Positions 10,161 to 18,654 of a stretch of DNA of 64,000 nt are shown here, piece after piece. The notes under the pieces were generated by a model. The model saw nothing but the letters and a program-made list of their open reading frames with translations. It was not told where the DNA came from and ran no database searches. Source of the stretch: Pseudomonadota bacterium (GTDB lineage: Bacteria > Pseudomonadota > Gammaproteobacteria > Burkholderiales > Thiobacillaceae); assembly GCA_021820845.1 (NCBI GenBank), contig JAKADC010000005.1, positions 124,001 through 188,000 on the forward strand, read 5' to 3'. Each line of letters begins with the position of its first letter. The first letter of the stretch is position 1. The translations under genes were made by a program, and so were the position numbers.

Positions 10161-11360
10161 ATGTTCCGCATCTCGCAATACATGCAAGAGCTTGCCCACC
10201 CGACGCGGCTCGGCATCAAGCGCAATCCGCCGGGCCCGGTGGTGATCTGGAACCTGGTGCGGCGCTGCAACCTCACCTGCAAGCACTGCTATTCGATTTC
10301 CGCCGACAAGGACTTCCCCGGCGAGCTCGGCACTGCCGAGGTGTTCACCGTGATGGACGACCTCAAGCGCTTTCGCGTGCCGGTCCTCATCCTGTCCGGC
10401 GGCGAACCGCTGCTGCGGCCGGACATCTACGACATCGCGACGCGCGCGAAGGAGATGGGCTTCTACGTCGGCCTGTCGTCGAACGGCACCCTCATCGACG
10501 AATCGAATATCGACCGCATCGCCGCCGTCGGCTTCGATTACGTCGGCGTCTCGCTCGACGGCATCGCCGAGACCCACGACCGCTTCCGCCGCATGGAGGG
10601 CGCCTACGACGCCTCGCTGCGCGGCATCCGGCTGTGCCGCGACCGCGGCATCAAGGTTGGCATCCGCTTCACGCTGACGCAGGACAACGCGCAGGACCTG
10701 CCCGGGCTGCTGCAGCTGATGGAAGACGAGCGGCTCGACAAGTTCTACCTCTCGCACCTCAACTACGCCGGCCGCGGCAACACCAACCGCAAGCACGACG
10801 TCGTCCACCGGACGACGCGCCAGGCCATGGACCTGCTGTTCGACACCTGCTGGCGCTACCAGCGGGAAGGCCGCCACAACGAATTCGTCACCGGCAACAA
10901 CGACGCCGACGGCGTCTACCTGCTGTTCTGGATCCGCAGGCACTTTCCCGAGATGGAGGCCCACATGCGCGCCAAGCTCGCGCAATGGGGCGGCAACTCG
11001 AGCGGCGTGAACATCTCCAACATCGACAACCTGGGCAACGTTCACCCGGACACCTTCTGGTGGAACTACACCCTGGGCAACGTGAAGGAACGGCCCTTCT
11101 CGGAAATCTGGACCGACGTCAGCGACCCGCTCATGGCCGGCCTCAAGGCGAAGCCGCGCACGCTCAAGGGACGCTGCGGCGAATGCGCCTATTTCGACAT
11201 CTGCGGCGGCAACACGCGGGTGCGCGCCTATCAGCTCACCGGCGACGCCTGGCAGGAAGATCCGGCCTGCTACCTGGACGATGAGGAAATCGGCGTCGCC
11301 AGCGGCCACGAGCGGCTGACCATGACGCCTTACGTGCCGCTGCGCCGGGCAGCGCGCTGA
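10161..11360 (+). CDS. nirJ: Heme d1 biosynthesis radical SAM protein NirJ
   Basis: Radical SAM CxxxCxxC (CNLTCKHC), C-terminal SPASM-type cysteines (CGECAYFDICGG). Confidence 0.93.
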   Translation: MFRISQYMQELAHPTRLGIKRNPPGPVVIWNLVRRCNLTCKHCYSISADKDFPGELGTAEVFTVMDDLKRFRVPVLILSGGEPLLRPDIYDIATRAKEMGFYVGLSSNGTLIDESNIDRIAAVGFDYVGVSLDGIAETHDRFRRMEGAYDASLRGIRLCRDRGIKVGIRFTLTQDNAQDLPGLLQLMEDERLDKFYLSHLNYAGRGNTNRKHDVVHRTTRQAMDLLFDTCWRYQREGRHNEFVTGNNDADGVYLLFWIRRHFPEMEAHMRAKLAQWGGNSSGVNISNIDNLGNVHPDTFWWNYTLGNVKERPFSEIWTDVSDPLMAGLKAKPRTLKGRCGECAYFDICGGNTRVRAYQLTGDAWQEDPACYLDDEEIGVASGHERLTMTPYVPLRRAAR

Positions 11361-12925
11361 TGAGAACCCCGATGAAAACCCTCCTTGCCACGCTCGGCTT
11401 CCTGTCCGCCTTGCTGGCGGCGACGTCCGCCATGGCCGATGAACCGGCGGCCGCCGTTTACAAACAATACTGCGCGAGCTGCCACGGCGCCGACCGCCTC
11501 GGCGGCCGCGGCCCCGCGCTGCTGCCGGAAAACCTCGAGCGGCTGCGCAAGCCCGATGCGTTGCGGGTCATCGCCAAGGGCCGCGCCGCCTCGCAGATGC
11601 AGGGCTTCGGCGACAAGCTTTCGGCCGCCGAGATCCAGTCGCTCACCGATTTCATCTACACGCCGCCGGCCATCGAGCCCGTGTGGGGGCTGGACCAGAT
11701 CAACGCATCGCGCATCGAATATTTCAAGCCCGGCAGCCTGCCGGCCAAGCCCGTCTTCAAGGCCGATCCGCTCAACCTGTTCGTCGTGGTGGAAACCGGC
11801 GACCATCACGCGACCATCCTCGACGGCGACACCTTCAAGCCCATCCACCGCTTCCAGACCCGGTTCGCGCTGCACGGCGGGCCGAAATTCACGCCCGACG
11901 GACGTTACGTCTATTTCGCCTCGCGCGACGGCTGGATTTCGAAGTTCGACATCTGGAACCTCAAGACGACGCATGAAATCCGCGCCGGGATCAATACCCG
12001 CAATCTCGCGGTCTCGGGCGACGGACGCTACGTGCTCGTCGGCAACTACCTGCCGCACACCCTGGTTCTGCTCGATGCGGTCGACCTGAAGCCGATCAAG
12101 CTGATCGAGGCGAAGGACGTCAACGGCAAGAGTTCGCGCGTCTCCGCGGTCTATGACGCCGAGCCGCGCAAGAGCTTCATCGCCGCGCTGAAGGACGTCA
12201 AGGAAGTGTGGGAGATCCCCTACACGAAGGACCACGAACCCGTCTATCCCGGCCTGGTGCACGACTACCGCATGGCGGAATCGCTCGCCGACAAGGGGCC
12301 GTTCCCGATCCGGCGCATCCCGCTCGAGGACTACCTGGACGACTTCTACTTCGACCAGACCTACACCTACCTCATGGGCGCATCGCGCGACGGCGGCAAG
12401 GGCCAGGTCATCAATCTCGATACGCGCAGCAAGGTCGCCGACCTGGATTTGCCCGGCATGCCCCACCTCGGCTCGGGCATCACCTGGAACTATCAGGGCC
12501 ATCCCGTGATGGCGACGCCCGATCTCAAGTCCGGCATCATCAGCGTCATCGACATGAAGACCTGGAAGGTCATCAAGCGCATCGAGACGCCCGGCCCGGG
12601 CTTTTTCATGCGCAGCCACGAGAACACCCCCTACGCGTGGGCCGACAACTTCATGAGCCCGGCGAAGGATACGCTCACCATCATCGACAAGCGCACGCTG
12701 AACGTGGTGCGCAGCCTCACGCCTTCCCCCGGCAAGACCGCCGCCCACGTCGAATTCACGCGGGACGGCAAGTACGCCCTCGTCAGCATCTGGGAAATGG
12801 ACGGCGCGCTCGTCGTGTACGACGCGGCGACGTTCAAGGAAGTCGCGCGCATCCCCATGAGCAAGCCTTCGGGCAAGTACAACGTCTACAACAAGATCAC
12901 GCGCTCGGCCGGCACCAGCCACTGA
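11360..12925 (+). CDS. nirN: NirN-type c/d1 cytochrome (dihydro-heme d1 dehydrogenase)
   Basis: CASCH heme c motif plus d1-type propeller, FALHGGPKFTPDGRYVYF, C-term SGKYNVYNK parallel to NirS. Confidence 0.9.
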   Translation: MRTPMKTLLATLGFLSALLAATSAMADEPAAAVYKQYCASCHGADRLGGRGPALLPENLERLRKPDALRVIAKGRAASQMQGFGDKLSAAEIQSLTDFIYTPPAIEPVWGLDQINASRIEYFKPGSLPAKPVFKADPLNLFVVVETGDHHATILDGDTFKPIHRFQTRFALHGGPKFTPDGRYVYFASRDGWISKFDIWNLKTTHEIRAGINTRNLAVSGDGRYVLVGNYLPHTLVLLDAVDLKPIKLIEAKDVNGKSSRVSAVYDAEPRKSFIAALKDVKEVWEIPYTKDHEPVYPGLVHDYRMAESLADKGPFPIRRIPLEDYLDDFYFDQTYTYLMGASRDGGKGQVINLDTRSKVADLDLPGMPHLGSGITWNYQGHPVMATPDLKSGIISVIDMKTWKVIKRIETPGPGFFMRSHENTPYAWADNFMSPAKDTLTIIDKRTLNVVRSLTPSPGKTAAHVEFTRDGKYALVSIWEMDGALVVYDAATFKEVARIPMSKPSGKYNVYNKITRSAGTSH

Positions 12926-12955
12926 GCGGCAGCGCCACCGAAGGCGCGGCCGGGG

Positions 12956-14293
12956 TCAGAAAAACCACGTGTACTGCAGGCTCACGCGGTCGGCGAGGTT
13001 GTTCGCGACGGTTTCCGCATTGCCGCGCTGCACCGCGTTGGTCATGGCGAGCGGATGGGGCAGCTCGGCGGTACGCCACTCGTAGTTCAGCGTCACCCGG
13101 TTGGTCTTGTTGATGAAATACTGGGCGCCCAGCGTCCAGGTCTTGAAGAGGCGCTCGGCCGCGGGATCGTCATAGTTGCGATCGAACACGTCGTAGCGCG
13201 CCTCGATCTCCCACTTCGGAAGAAAACGCCAGCCGCCTTCGAGATACCAGCCGTCGGCCTTGCCGCGCGGCGCCAGGTTGAGGTCGTAGGGCGGTTCCAT
13301 GCTGCCGCTGGCCGGCAGGACAGGAGGATTCGGCCCCCCCGCGATCATGCCTTCACCGCGGATGTATTCGCCGGAGGTGCGGAAGGCGCCCTTGGTCACG
13401 CGAAAGCCGACGCCCTCGCGGGTGCGATCGTAGTCCGTCCCGCCATAAGTCCGCTTGCCGGACTGGTGCCAGGCGAACACGTTGGCATCCTGGCGCAGCG
13501 GGCCCTGCCCCGCGAACACGTACGACAGCTGCAGGCGGCCGGTGACGTCCTTGCTGCTGTTGTTGTCACCCAGGTTCTCGATCTCGTTGCCGTTCGAGAC
13601 CATCGCGGCGTAGCCCAGCTCCCACTTGTTCTTCCTGAAGCTGTCGAATACCTGGATGCCCCAGTCGCGGAAGGCGTTGTTGCCGGAGATCGCCGCGCCG
13701 CAGTCGAGGGTGTGGGCACCCAATAGGGGCTGACAGCCGCTTGGCGTGCCTGTCACGTCGTGGAAGTAGGTTTCCTGCACCAGCGCAGACGTGACCGCGC
13801 TGTAATAGACGTAGGAATACGCGACCGGATTGCTGACGAGCGCTTCCTCGCCGGTGGGCAGCTTGAAGAGGCCGGCGCGGATTCGCGCACCGGGGATGAA
13901 GCTGAAGGTCATCGAAGCGTCGGTGACCATGAACGGATGCTGCACCGTGGTCAGGTTGCTGCCGGCGTCGGTCAGCACGAAGTAGTTGATGCTGTCGCTA
14001 AGCCGGCCGCGCATACCGAACTGGGCACGAAGGAACTGCGCTTGCTCCGTTTTATTGAAATCCGGCACCACCATGTTCTGGATCTGATTCTTGCCGTTCG
14101 CGCCGGCGCCGGCACCTTTCAGCCCTGATAGCGGCGAAGCGTCGATATACGTGTAGGTCGGCTGGATGAAACCGAACGGCTTGAAGGCGGGAGCACGGGC
14201 AGGCTCTGTCCCCAGCACGTCGACCCAGTTGGCGGCGTGGGCGGGAAACGGCAGGCAGGCGGCCAGGACGGCTGCAATGGGCTTGATTCTCAT
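12956..14293 (-). CDS. Outer-membrane porin (OprO/OprP-like)
   Basis: Signal peptide, beta-strand pattern ending in aromatic residue (LQYTWFF); GGAGGAG SD upstream. Confidence 0.75.
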   Translation of the reverse strand: MRIKPIAAVLAACLPFPAHAANWVDVLGTEPARAPAFKPFGFIQPTYTYIDASPLSGLKGAGAGANGKNQIQNMVVPDFNKTEQAQFLRAQFGMRGRLSDSINYFVLTDAGSNLTTVQHPFMVTDASMTFSFIPGARIRAGLFKLPTGEEALVSNPVAYSYVYYSAVTSALVQETYFHDVTGTPSGCQPLLGAHTLDCGAAISGNNAFRDWGIQVFDSFRKNKWELGYAAMVSNGNEIENLGDNNSSKDVTGRLQLSYVFAGQGPLRQDANVFAWHQSGKRTYGGTDYDRTREGVGFRVTKGAFRTSGEYIRGEGMIAGGPNPPVLPASGSMEPPYDLNLAPRGKADGWYLEGGWRFLPKWEIEARYDVFDRNYDDPAAERLFKTWTLGAQYFINKTNRVTLNYEWRTAELPHPLAMTNAVQRGNAETVANNLADRVSLQYTWFF

Positions 14294-14539
14294 GGTTCTC
14301 CTCCGGTTATGGGAATTTTTCGGCGCAGCCGACCCCTCAACCGCGGCCCATGAAAATTTCTTGCTCTACCGAGCCAACTGGATAAGCGGTATTAATCGGT
14401 GCACGTGTGAATAGACGAGCCGACGAAAGCGCTTATTCCGTTTCGAACCGTGTTTTCTTCTGGAATAAATGGACTACTCCCCGCGCCGAAGGCGTGGCGG
14501 CGCGGCCCGAAAGCGGGTGCGGCGAACGCGGAAGGCCGC

Positions 14540-15175
14540 TCAGGCGCCAGCCGCGACGAATGGATTGTCGCGGCGTTCGTGCCCGAACGTCGACATCGCG
14601 CCGTGCCCCGGCACGAAGCGCACGTCGTCGCCGAGGGGAAACAGCTTTTCACGGATGATGGCGAGCAGGGCGGCATGGCTGCCGCGCGGGAAATCGGTGC
14701 GCCCGATCGAGCCCTTGAACAGCACGTCGCCGACGAAGGCGAGCCGCGCCTCGGGCTGGAAGAACACCACGTGCCCGGGGGTGTGGCCGGGGCAGTGCAG
14801 CACGTCGAAACGGATCGATCCGACCTCGACGCGGTCGCCGTCCTCCAGCCACCGATCGGGGACGAACGCCGCCGCGGGCGGAAAGCCGAACAGCTCGGCC
14901 TGCTGCGGCAGGCTGTCGAGCCAGAACTGCTCGTCGCGTTGCGGGCCGACGATGGGAATGCCAAGCGCGTCGCGCAGTTCCACCGCCGCGCCGACGTGGT
15001 CGAGATGGCCGTGGGTCAGCAACAGCTTTTCCAGCTTCAGGTCGCGCCGCGCTGCTTCGGCAAGCAGCCGCTCCGCCTCGCCGCCGGGGTCGATCAGCGC
15101 CGCGCGGCCGTCGGCGTCCCACACCAGCGAGCAGTTTTGTTGATACGGTGTGACGGGGAGGATGGTAAATTCCAT
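14540..15175 (-). CDS. MBL-fold metallo-hydrolase (glyoxalase II-like)
   Basis: THGHLDHVGAA, HCPGHTPGHVVF, PGHGAMSTFGHE; start trimmed to MEFTILPV. Confidence 0.85.
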   Translation of the reverse strand: MEFTILPVTPYQQNCSLVWDADGRAALIDPGGEAERLLAEAARRDLKLEKLLLTHGHLDHVGAAVELRDALGIPIVGPQRDEQFWLDSLPQQAELFGFPPAAAFVPDRWLEDGDRVEVGSIRFDVLHCPGHTPGHVVFFQPEARLAFVGDVLFKGSIGRTDFPRGSHAALLAIIREKLFPLGDDVRFVPGHGAMSTFGHERRDNPFVAAGA

Positions 15176-15205
15176 GTCTCCATTATCTGTCGAATCCGCC
15201 GCGCC

Positions 15206-15853
15206 ATGTCCGCCCCAGACGCCCTTCTGCTGCTCTCGACCCACTGCCCGCATTGCCCGGCGGTGCTGGCCTCGCTCGCCGACCTGGTGAAGCAGGGCAC
15301 GGTCGGCCGCCTCGAAGCGGTGAACCTGGAACAGCATCCCGAGGTGGCGCAGGCGCTCGGCGTGCGCACGGTGCCATGGCTGCGGCTCGGCCGCATCGAA
15401 CTCGCCGGCGTCTACGGCAAGGCGGAACTCGCCGAATGGGCGGCCAAGGCCGACAGCACGGCCGGCGTGGCCGACTGGTTCCACATGCTGCTGAAGGAAG
15501 GCGGCCTGCCGCGCGTCCAGGCCGCGATCGAGGCCGACCCCGCCCTGCTCGCGGCCGTGCTGCCGATCGTCGGCAACGTCGAGGCCAGCCTCAACGTGCG
15601 GCTGGGCGCCGGCGTGTTATTTGAAACCTTCGCCGGCACCGACGCGCTGCGCGCACTGCTGCCCGCGCTGGGCAAGCTGTCGCAAGACGCCGACGCGCGC
15701 GTGCGCGCCGACGCCTGCCATTACCTCGGGTTGACCGGCGACGCCGCCGCAAGGCCATGGCTGGAACCGCGGCTCGATGACGAGGACGCCGACGTGCGCG
15801 AGATCGCAGCCGAGAGTCTGCAATCCATATCCGGTTCGACCGCATCGAAATGA
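15206..15853 (+). CDS. Thioredoxin-fold (CPHC) N-terminus fused to HEAT-repeat C-terminus
   Basis: LLLLSTHCPHCPAVLASL...VRTVPWLRLG then HEAT-like KLSQDADARVRADACHYLGLTGD. Confidence 0.65.
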   Translation: MSAPDALLLLSTHCPHCPAVLASLADLVKQGTVGRLEAVNLEQHPEVAQALGVRTVPWLRLGRIELAGVYGKAELAEWAAKADSTAGVADWFHMLLKEGGLPRVQAAIEADPALLAAVLPIVGNVEASLNVRLGAGVLFETFAGTDALRALLPALGKLSQDADARVRADACHYLGLTGDAAARPWLEPRLDDEDADVREIAAESLQSISGSTASK

Positions 15854-15936
15854 GGCGCCGCGTGGCAACACCGGCGCCGGGAAGGTGTGCCGCACGCGAG
15901 TCTTGCCGGCTGTCCCGCGCCTGATTCGGAAACGAG

Positions 15937-16827
15937 ATGTCCGTCCCTGCCGCCTATCTAGGCGTCATTCTCATCTGGTCGACCACGCCGCTCGCCATCC
16001 AGTGGAGCGCGCAGGGCGCGGGCTTCAGTTTTGCGGTGATGGCGCGCATGCTGATCGGGCTGACGGTCTGTGTCGCGCTGCTCGCCGCCACTCGCACCGC
16101 GTTTCCGTTCACGCCGACGGCACGCCGCCTGTACGCGGTCAGCGGGCTGTCTCTGTTCGCGTCGATGCTGCTCACGTATTGGGGCGCGCTGCACATTCCG
16201 TCGGGGCTGATTTCGGTGATCTTCGGACTGTCGCCGCTGGTCACCGGCGTGTTCGCCGCGCTGTGGCTCGCCGAGCGCACGCTCACGCCGGCCCGCGTTG
16301 CGGGTCTTGCGCTGGCACTGGCCGGGCTGTGGCTGATATTCGGCCAGCCGTGGCCGGGCGACGGCCGCGCCACGCTCGGCACGCTTGCGACCGTGGGCGG
16401 CATGACGCTGCAGGCGCTGGGCCTGGTGTGGATCAAGCGGCTGAACGTGCGCGTGTCGTCCCTCGCCATCACCACCGGTTCGCTCGGCGTCGCCGTGCCC
16501 TGCTTCGTGCTGGCCTGGCTCATCGCCGACGCCGCGCGCTTGCCGCCCGCCGCGACACTGCGGGCCGGCGCGGCCATCGTCTATCTCGGCGTTCTCGGGT
16601 CGGTCGTTGGGTTCACGCTTTACTACTACATGATCAAGCGTCTCGACGCCGGACGCATCGCGCTGATCACGCTGGTGACGCCGGTGTCGGCGCTGCTGCT
16701 CGGGCAGACGCTGAACCACGAGCGCATCCCGGCGGTCGGCTGGGCCGGCATCGCGCTGATCGGCACGGGGCTCGTGCTCTATGAGTGGCAGGCTCTGCGC
16801 CAGCTGCGGCGGCCCGCTACTTCCTGA
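15937..16827 (+). CDS. DMT-superfamily (EamA) transporter
   Basis: About 10 TM segments, VIFGLSPLVTGVFAALWLAER and VYLGVLGSVVGFTLYYYMIKR. Confidence 0.88.
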   Translation: MSVPAAYLGVILIWSTTPLAIQWSAQGAGFSFAVMARMLIGLTVCVALLAATRTAFPFTPTARRLYAVSGLSLFASMLLTYWGALHIPSGLISVIFGLSPLVTGVFAALWLAERTLTPARVAGLALALAGLWLIFGQPWPGDGRATLGTLATVGGMTLQALGLVWIKRLNVRVSSLAITTGSLGVAVPCFVLAWLIADAARLPPAATLRAGAAIVYLGVLGSVVGFTLYYYMIKRLDAGRIALITLVTPVSALLLGQTLNHERIPAVGWAGIALIGTGLVLYEWQALRQLRRPATS

Positions 16828-17191
16828 ACAGGTCGTCGAGCGAGGTCGGCGGCGCGGGCTTGGCGGGTTCGCTATCGGCCGATGAATCCGGAGCGGGCTG
16901 GTTCGAGAACAGCGCATCCAGCGCGCTGCGGGCCGGCTGCGCCATCACCGCGCCGCCGCCCCGGTAGGCGTCCTGCCGCGGCACGAACCAGCCACAGTCG
17001 TTGACGCGCGACTTGTCGGCGACGCGGTCGGCCGCCAGTTCGCGGCACTCGCCGGCGCGATGCGGGTCATGGTGACGGCACAGCCGGCACACGTGGAGAT
17101 CGGCGCGGCAGCTCGGGCAGATATCGCGGCGCGACAGCGGGAGCGGCATCCCGGCCAGGCTGGCACCGCACTTCCAGCAGACGAGGCTCAT
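16817..17191 (-). CDS. Small zinc-ribbon-like protein of unknown function
   Basis: CWKC, CPSC, CRLC pairs; 3' end overlaps the EamA gene by 11 nt. Confidence 0.6.
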   Translation of the reverse strand: MSLVCWKCGASLAGMPLPLSRRDICPSCRADLHVCRLCRHHDPHRAGECRELAADRVADKSRVNDCGWFVPRQDAYRGGGAVMAQPARSALDALFSNQPAPDSSADSEPAKPAPPTSLDDLFRK

Positions 17192-17286
17192 GATTCGGCA
17201 AACGCCTGCGGCAGGCGGCCCGTTGCTTCATGCGCGTCGCGCATCGTCGTCTCCTCGATTGAATACACGTCCGGCCTCGCCTCGTT

Positions 17287-18654
17287 TCAGGGGTCGCAGT
17301 CCGTGCCGTCGAAGGTCGGCGCGGGCGCCAGCGTCAGCGTGCCCGCTGCCGCGGCGGCGGCGTGCGCTTCGTCGACGCGCGCCAGCAGACTCGGTCCGGC
17401 GTAGCCGTCGACCGGCAATCCGTGCAGCGCCTGAAACAGCCGCACCGCGGTTTGCGTACGCGGACCGGGCAGGCCGTCCGCGGGCCCGGCGTCGAGGCCG
17501 AGCTCGTTGAGCGCCTGCTGCAGCGCCTTCATCTGCGCGACGCTGAGCGCGCCGGCCTCGCCTTCGCCGCCGGCCAGCGGAGGGCCGCCCGCGAGCTGCT
17601 GCGACAGTTGCGCCACCGCGAGCGCGTAATTCATCGAGCGGTTCCATTTCATCACCACGTCGAAGTTGTGGAACACCATGAAGGCCGGCCCCTGCCAGCC
17701 CTGCGGCAACACGATCGCGGCGCGCCCGGCGACGTCCGGCAAGCTTGCGGACGGATCCGCGGCCTCGACGCCCGTCGCCGTCCATTCCGCCACCTTCAGG
17801 CGATGGAAAAGCCGCGCCTGGCGCCAGTCGAAGTCCCGCGGCAGGCGCACCTCGATCGCGACCGGCTCGTTCGGTCGCCAGCCCGCGCGCTGCAGATAGT
17901 GCGCCGCCGAATAGAAGGCGTCGGGCAGCGATCGCCATACGTCGATGCGGCCGTCGCCGTCGCCGTCGACCGCATAGGCGAGAAAGGTCGACGGCATGAA
18001 CTGCATGTTGCCCATGGCGCCGGCCCAGGAGCCTTTCATGTCCGCCGCGCTGACATGGCCGGCGTCGATGATGCGCAACGCGTCGAGAAGCTGGCCGCGG
18101 AAGAAGCCGCTGCGCCGTCCGTCGAAGGCGAGCGTGGCGAGGGTGGCCGGCACGTTGAACCCGCCGAGGTCGGCGCCGTAATGGGTTTCGAGTCCCCAGA
18201 ACGCGACCAGCACCGTCCTCGGCACGCCGTATCGCTGTTCGACCGCGTCGAGCAGGTCCGCGTGTTCGGCCAGCAGCGCCTGGCCGCGAGCCACCTGGCC
18301 GGCGGTGACGCGCCGCGCGATGTAATCGCCGAAGGTCTGCAGGAACTCGGGCTGGCGGTGGTCGAGCGCGATCACGGGCTCGACCGGCTTGACGCCGCCG
18401 AGCGCCGCGTCGAGCGTCGCCGCCGAGATGCCCTGGGCCGCGGCCTCGCGGCGAAACGCAGCGAGCCATGTGTCGAAGGCCGACGGCGGCGCCGGGGTGG
18501 CGCGAGCGGGCGCGGTTCCGGCGGCCTCGGGCGCCGGCCCGACCACCGAAGGCGCCGCGCAGCCGCCCGCCAGAGCGGCCAGCAGCAGGAAGGGCCACGC
18601 CTCCGTCCGGATGGGCACGAGGCCGCGCGCGCTGCGCATGAAGCGGTCAACCAT
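17287..18654 (-). CDS. Lytic murein transglycosylase (MltB family) with peptidoglycan-binding domain
   Basis: YGVPRTVLVAFWGLETHYG, GSWAGAMGNMQFMPSTF; lipoprotein-like N-term (ALAGGCAAP); C-term PG_binding-like repeat; start uncertain. Confidence 0.87.
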   Translation of the reverse strand: MVDRFMRSARGLVPIRTEAWPFLLLAALAGGCAAPSVVGPAPEAAGTAPARATPAPPSAFDTWLAAFRREAAAQGISAATLDAALGGVKPVEPVIALDHRQPEFLQTFGDYIARRVTAGQVARGQALLAEHADLLDAVEQRYGVPRTVLVAFWGLETHYGADLGGFNVPATLATLAFDGRRSGFFRGQLLDALRIIDAGHVSAADMKGSWAGAMGNMQFMPSTFLAYAVDGDGDGRIDVWRSLPDAFYSAAHYLQRAGWRPNEPVAIEVRLPRDFDWRQARLFHRLKVAEWTATGVEAADPSASLPDVAGRAAIVLPQGWQGPAFMVFHNFDVVMKWNRSMNYALAVAQLSQQLAGGPPLAGGEGEAGALSVAQMKALQQALNELGLDAGPADGLPGPRTQTAVRLFQALHGLPVDGYAGPSLLARVDEAHAAAAAAGTLTLAPAPTFDGTDCDP

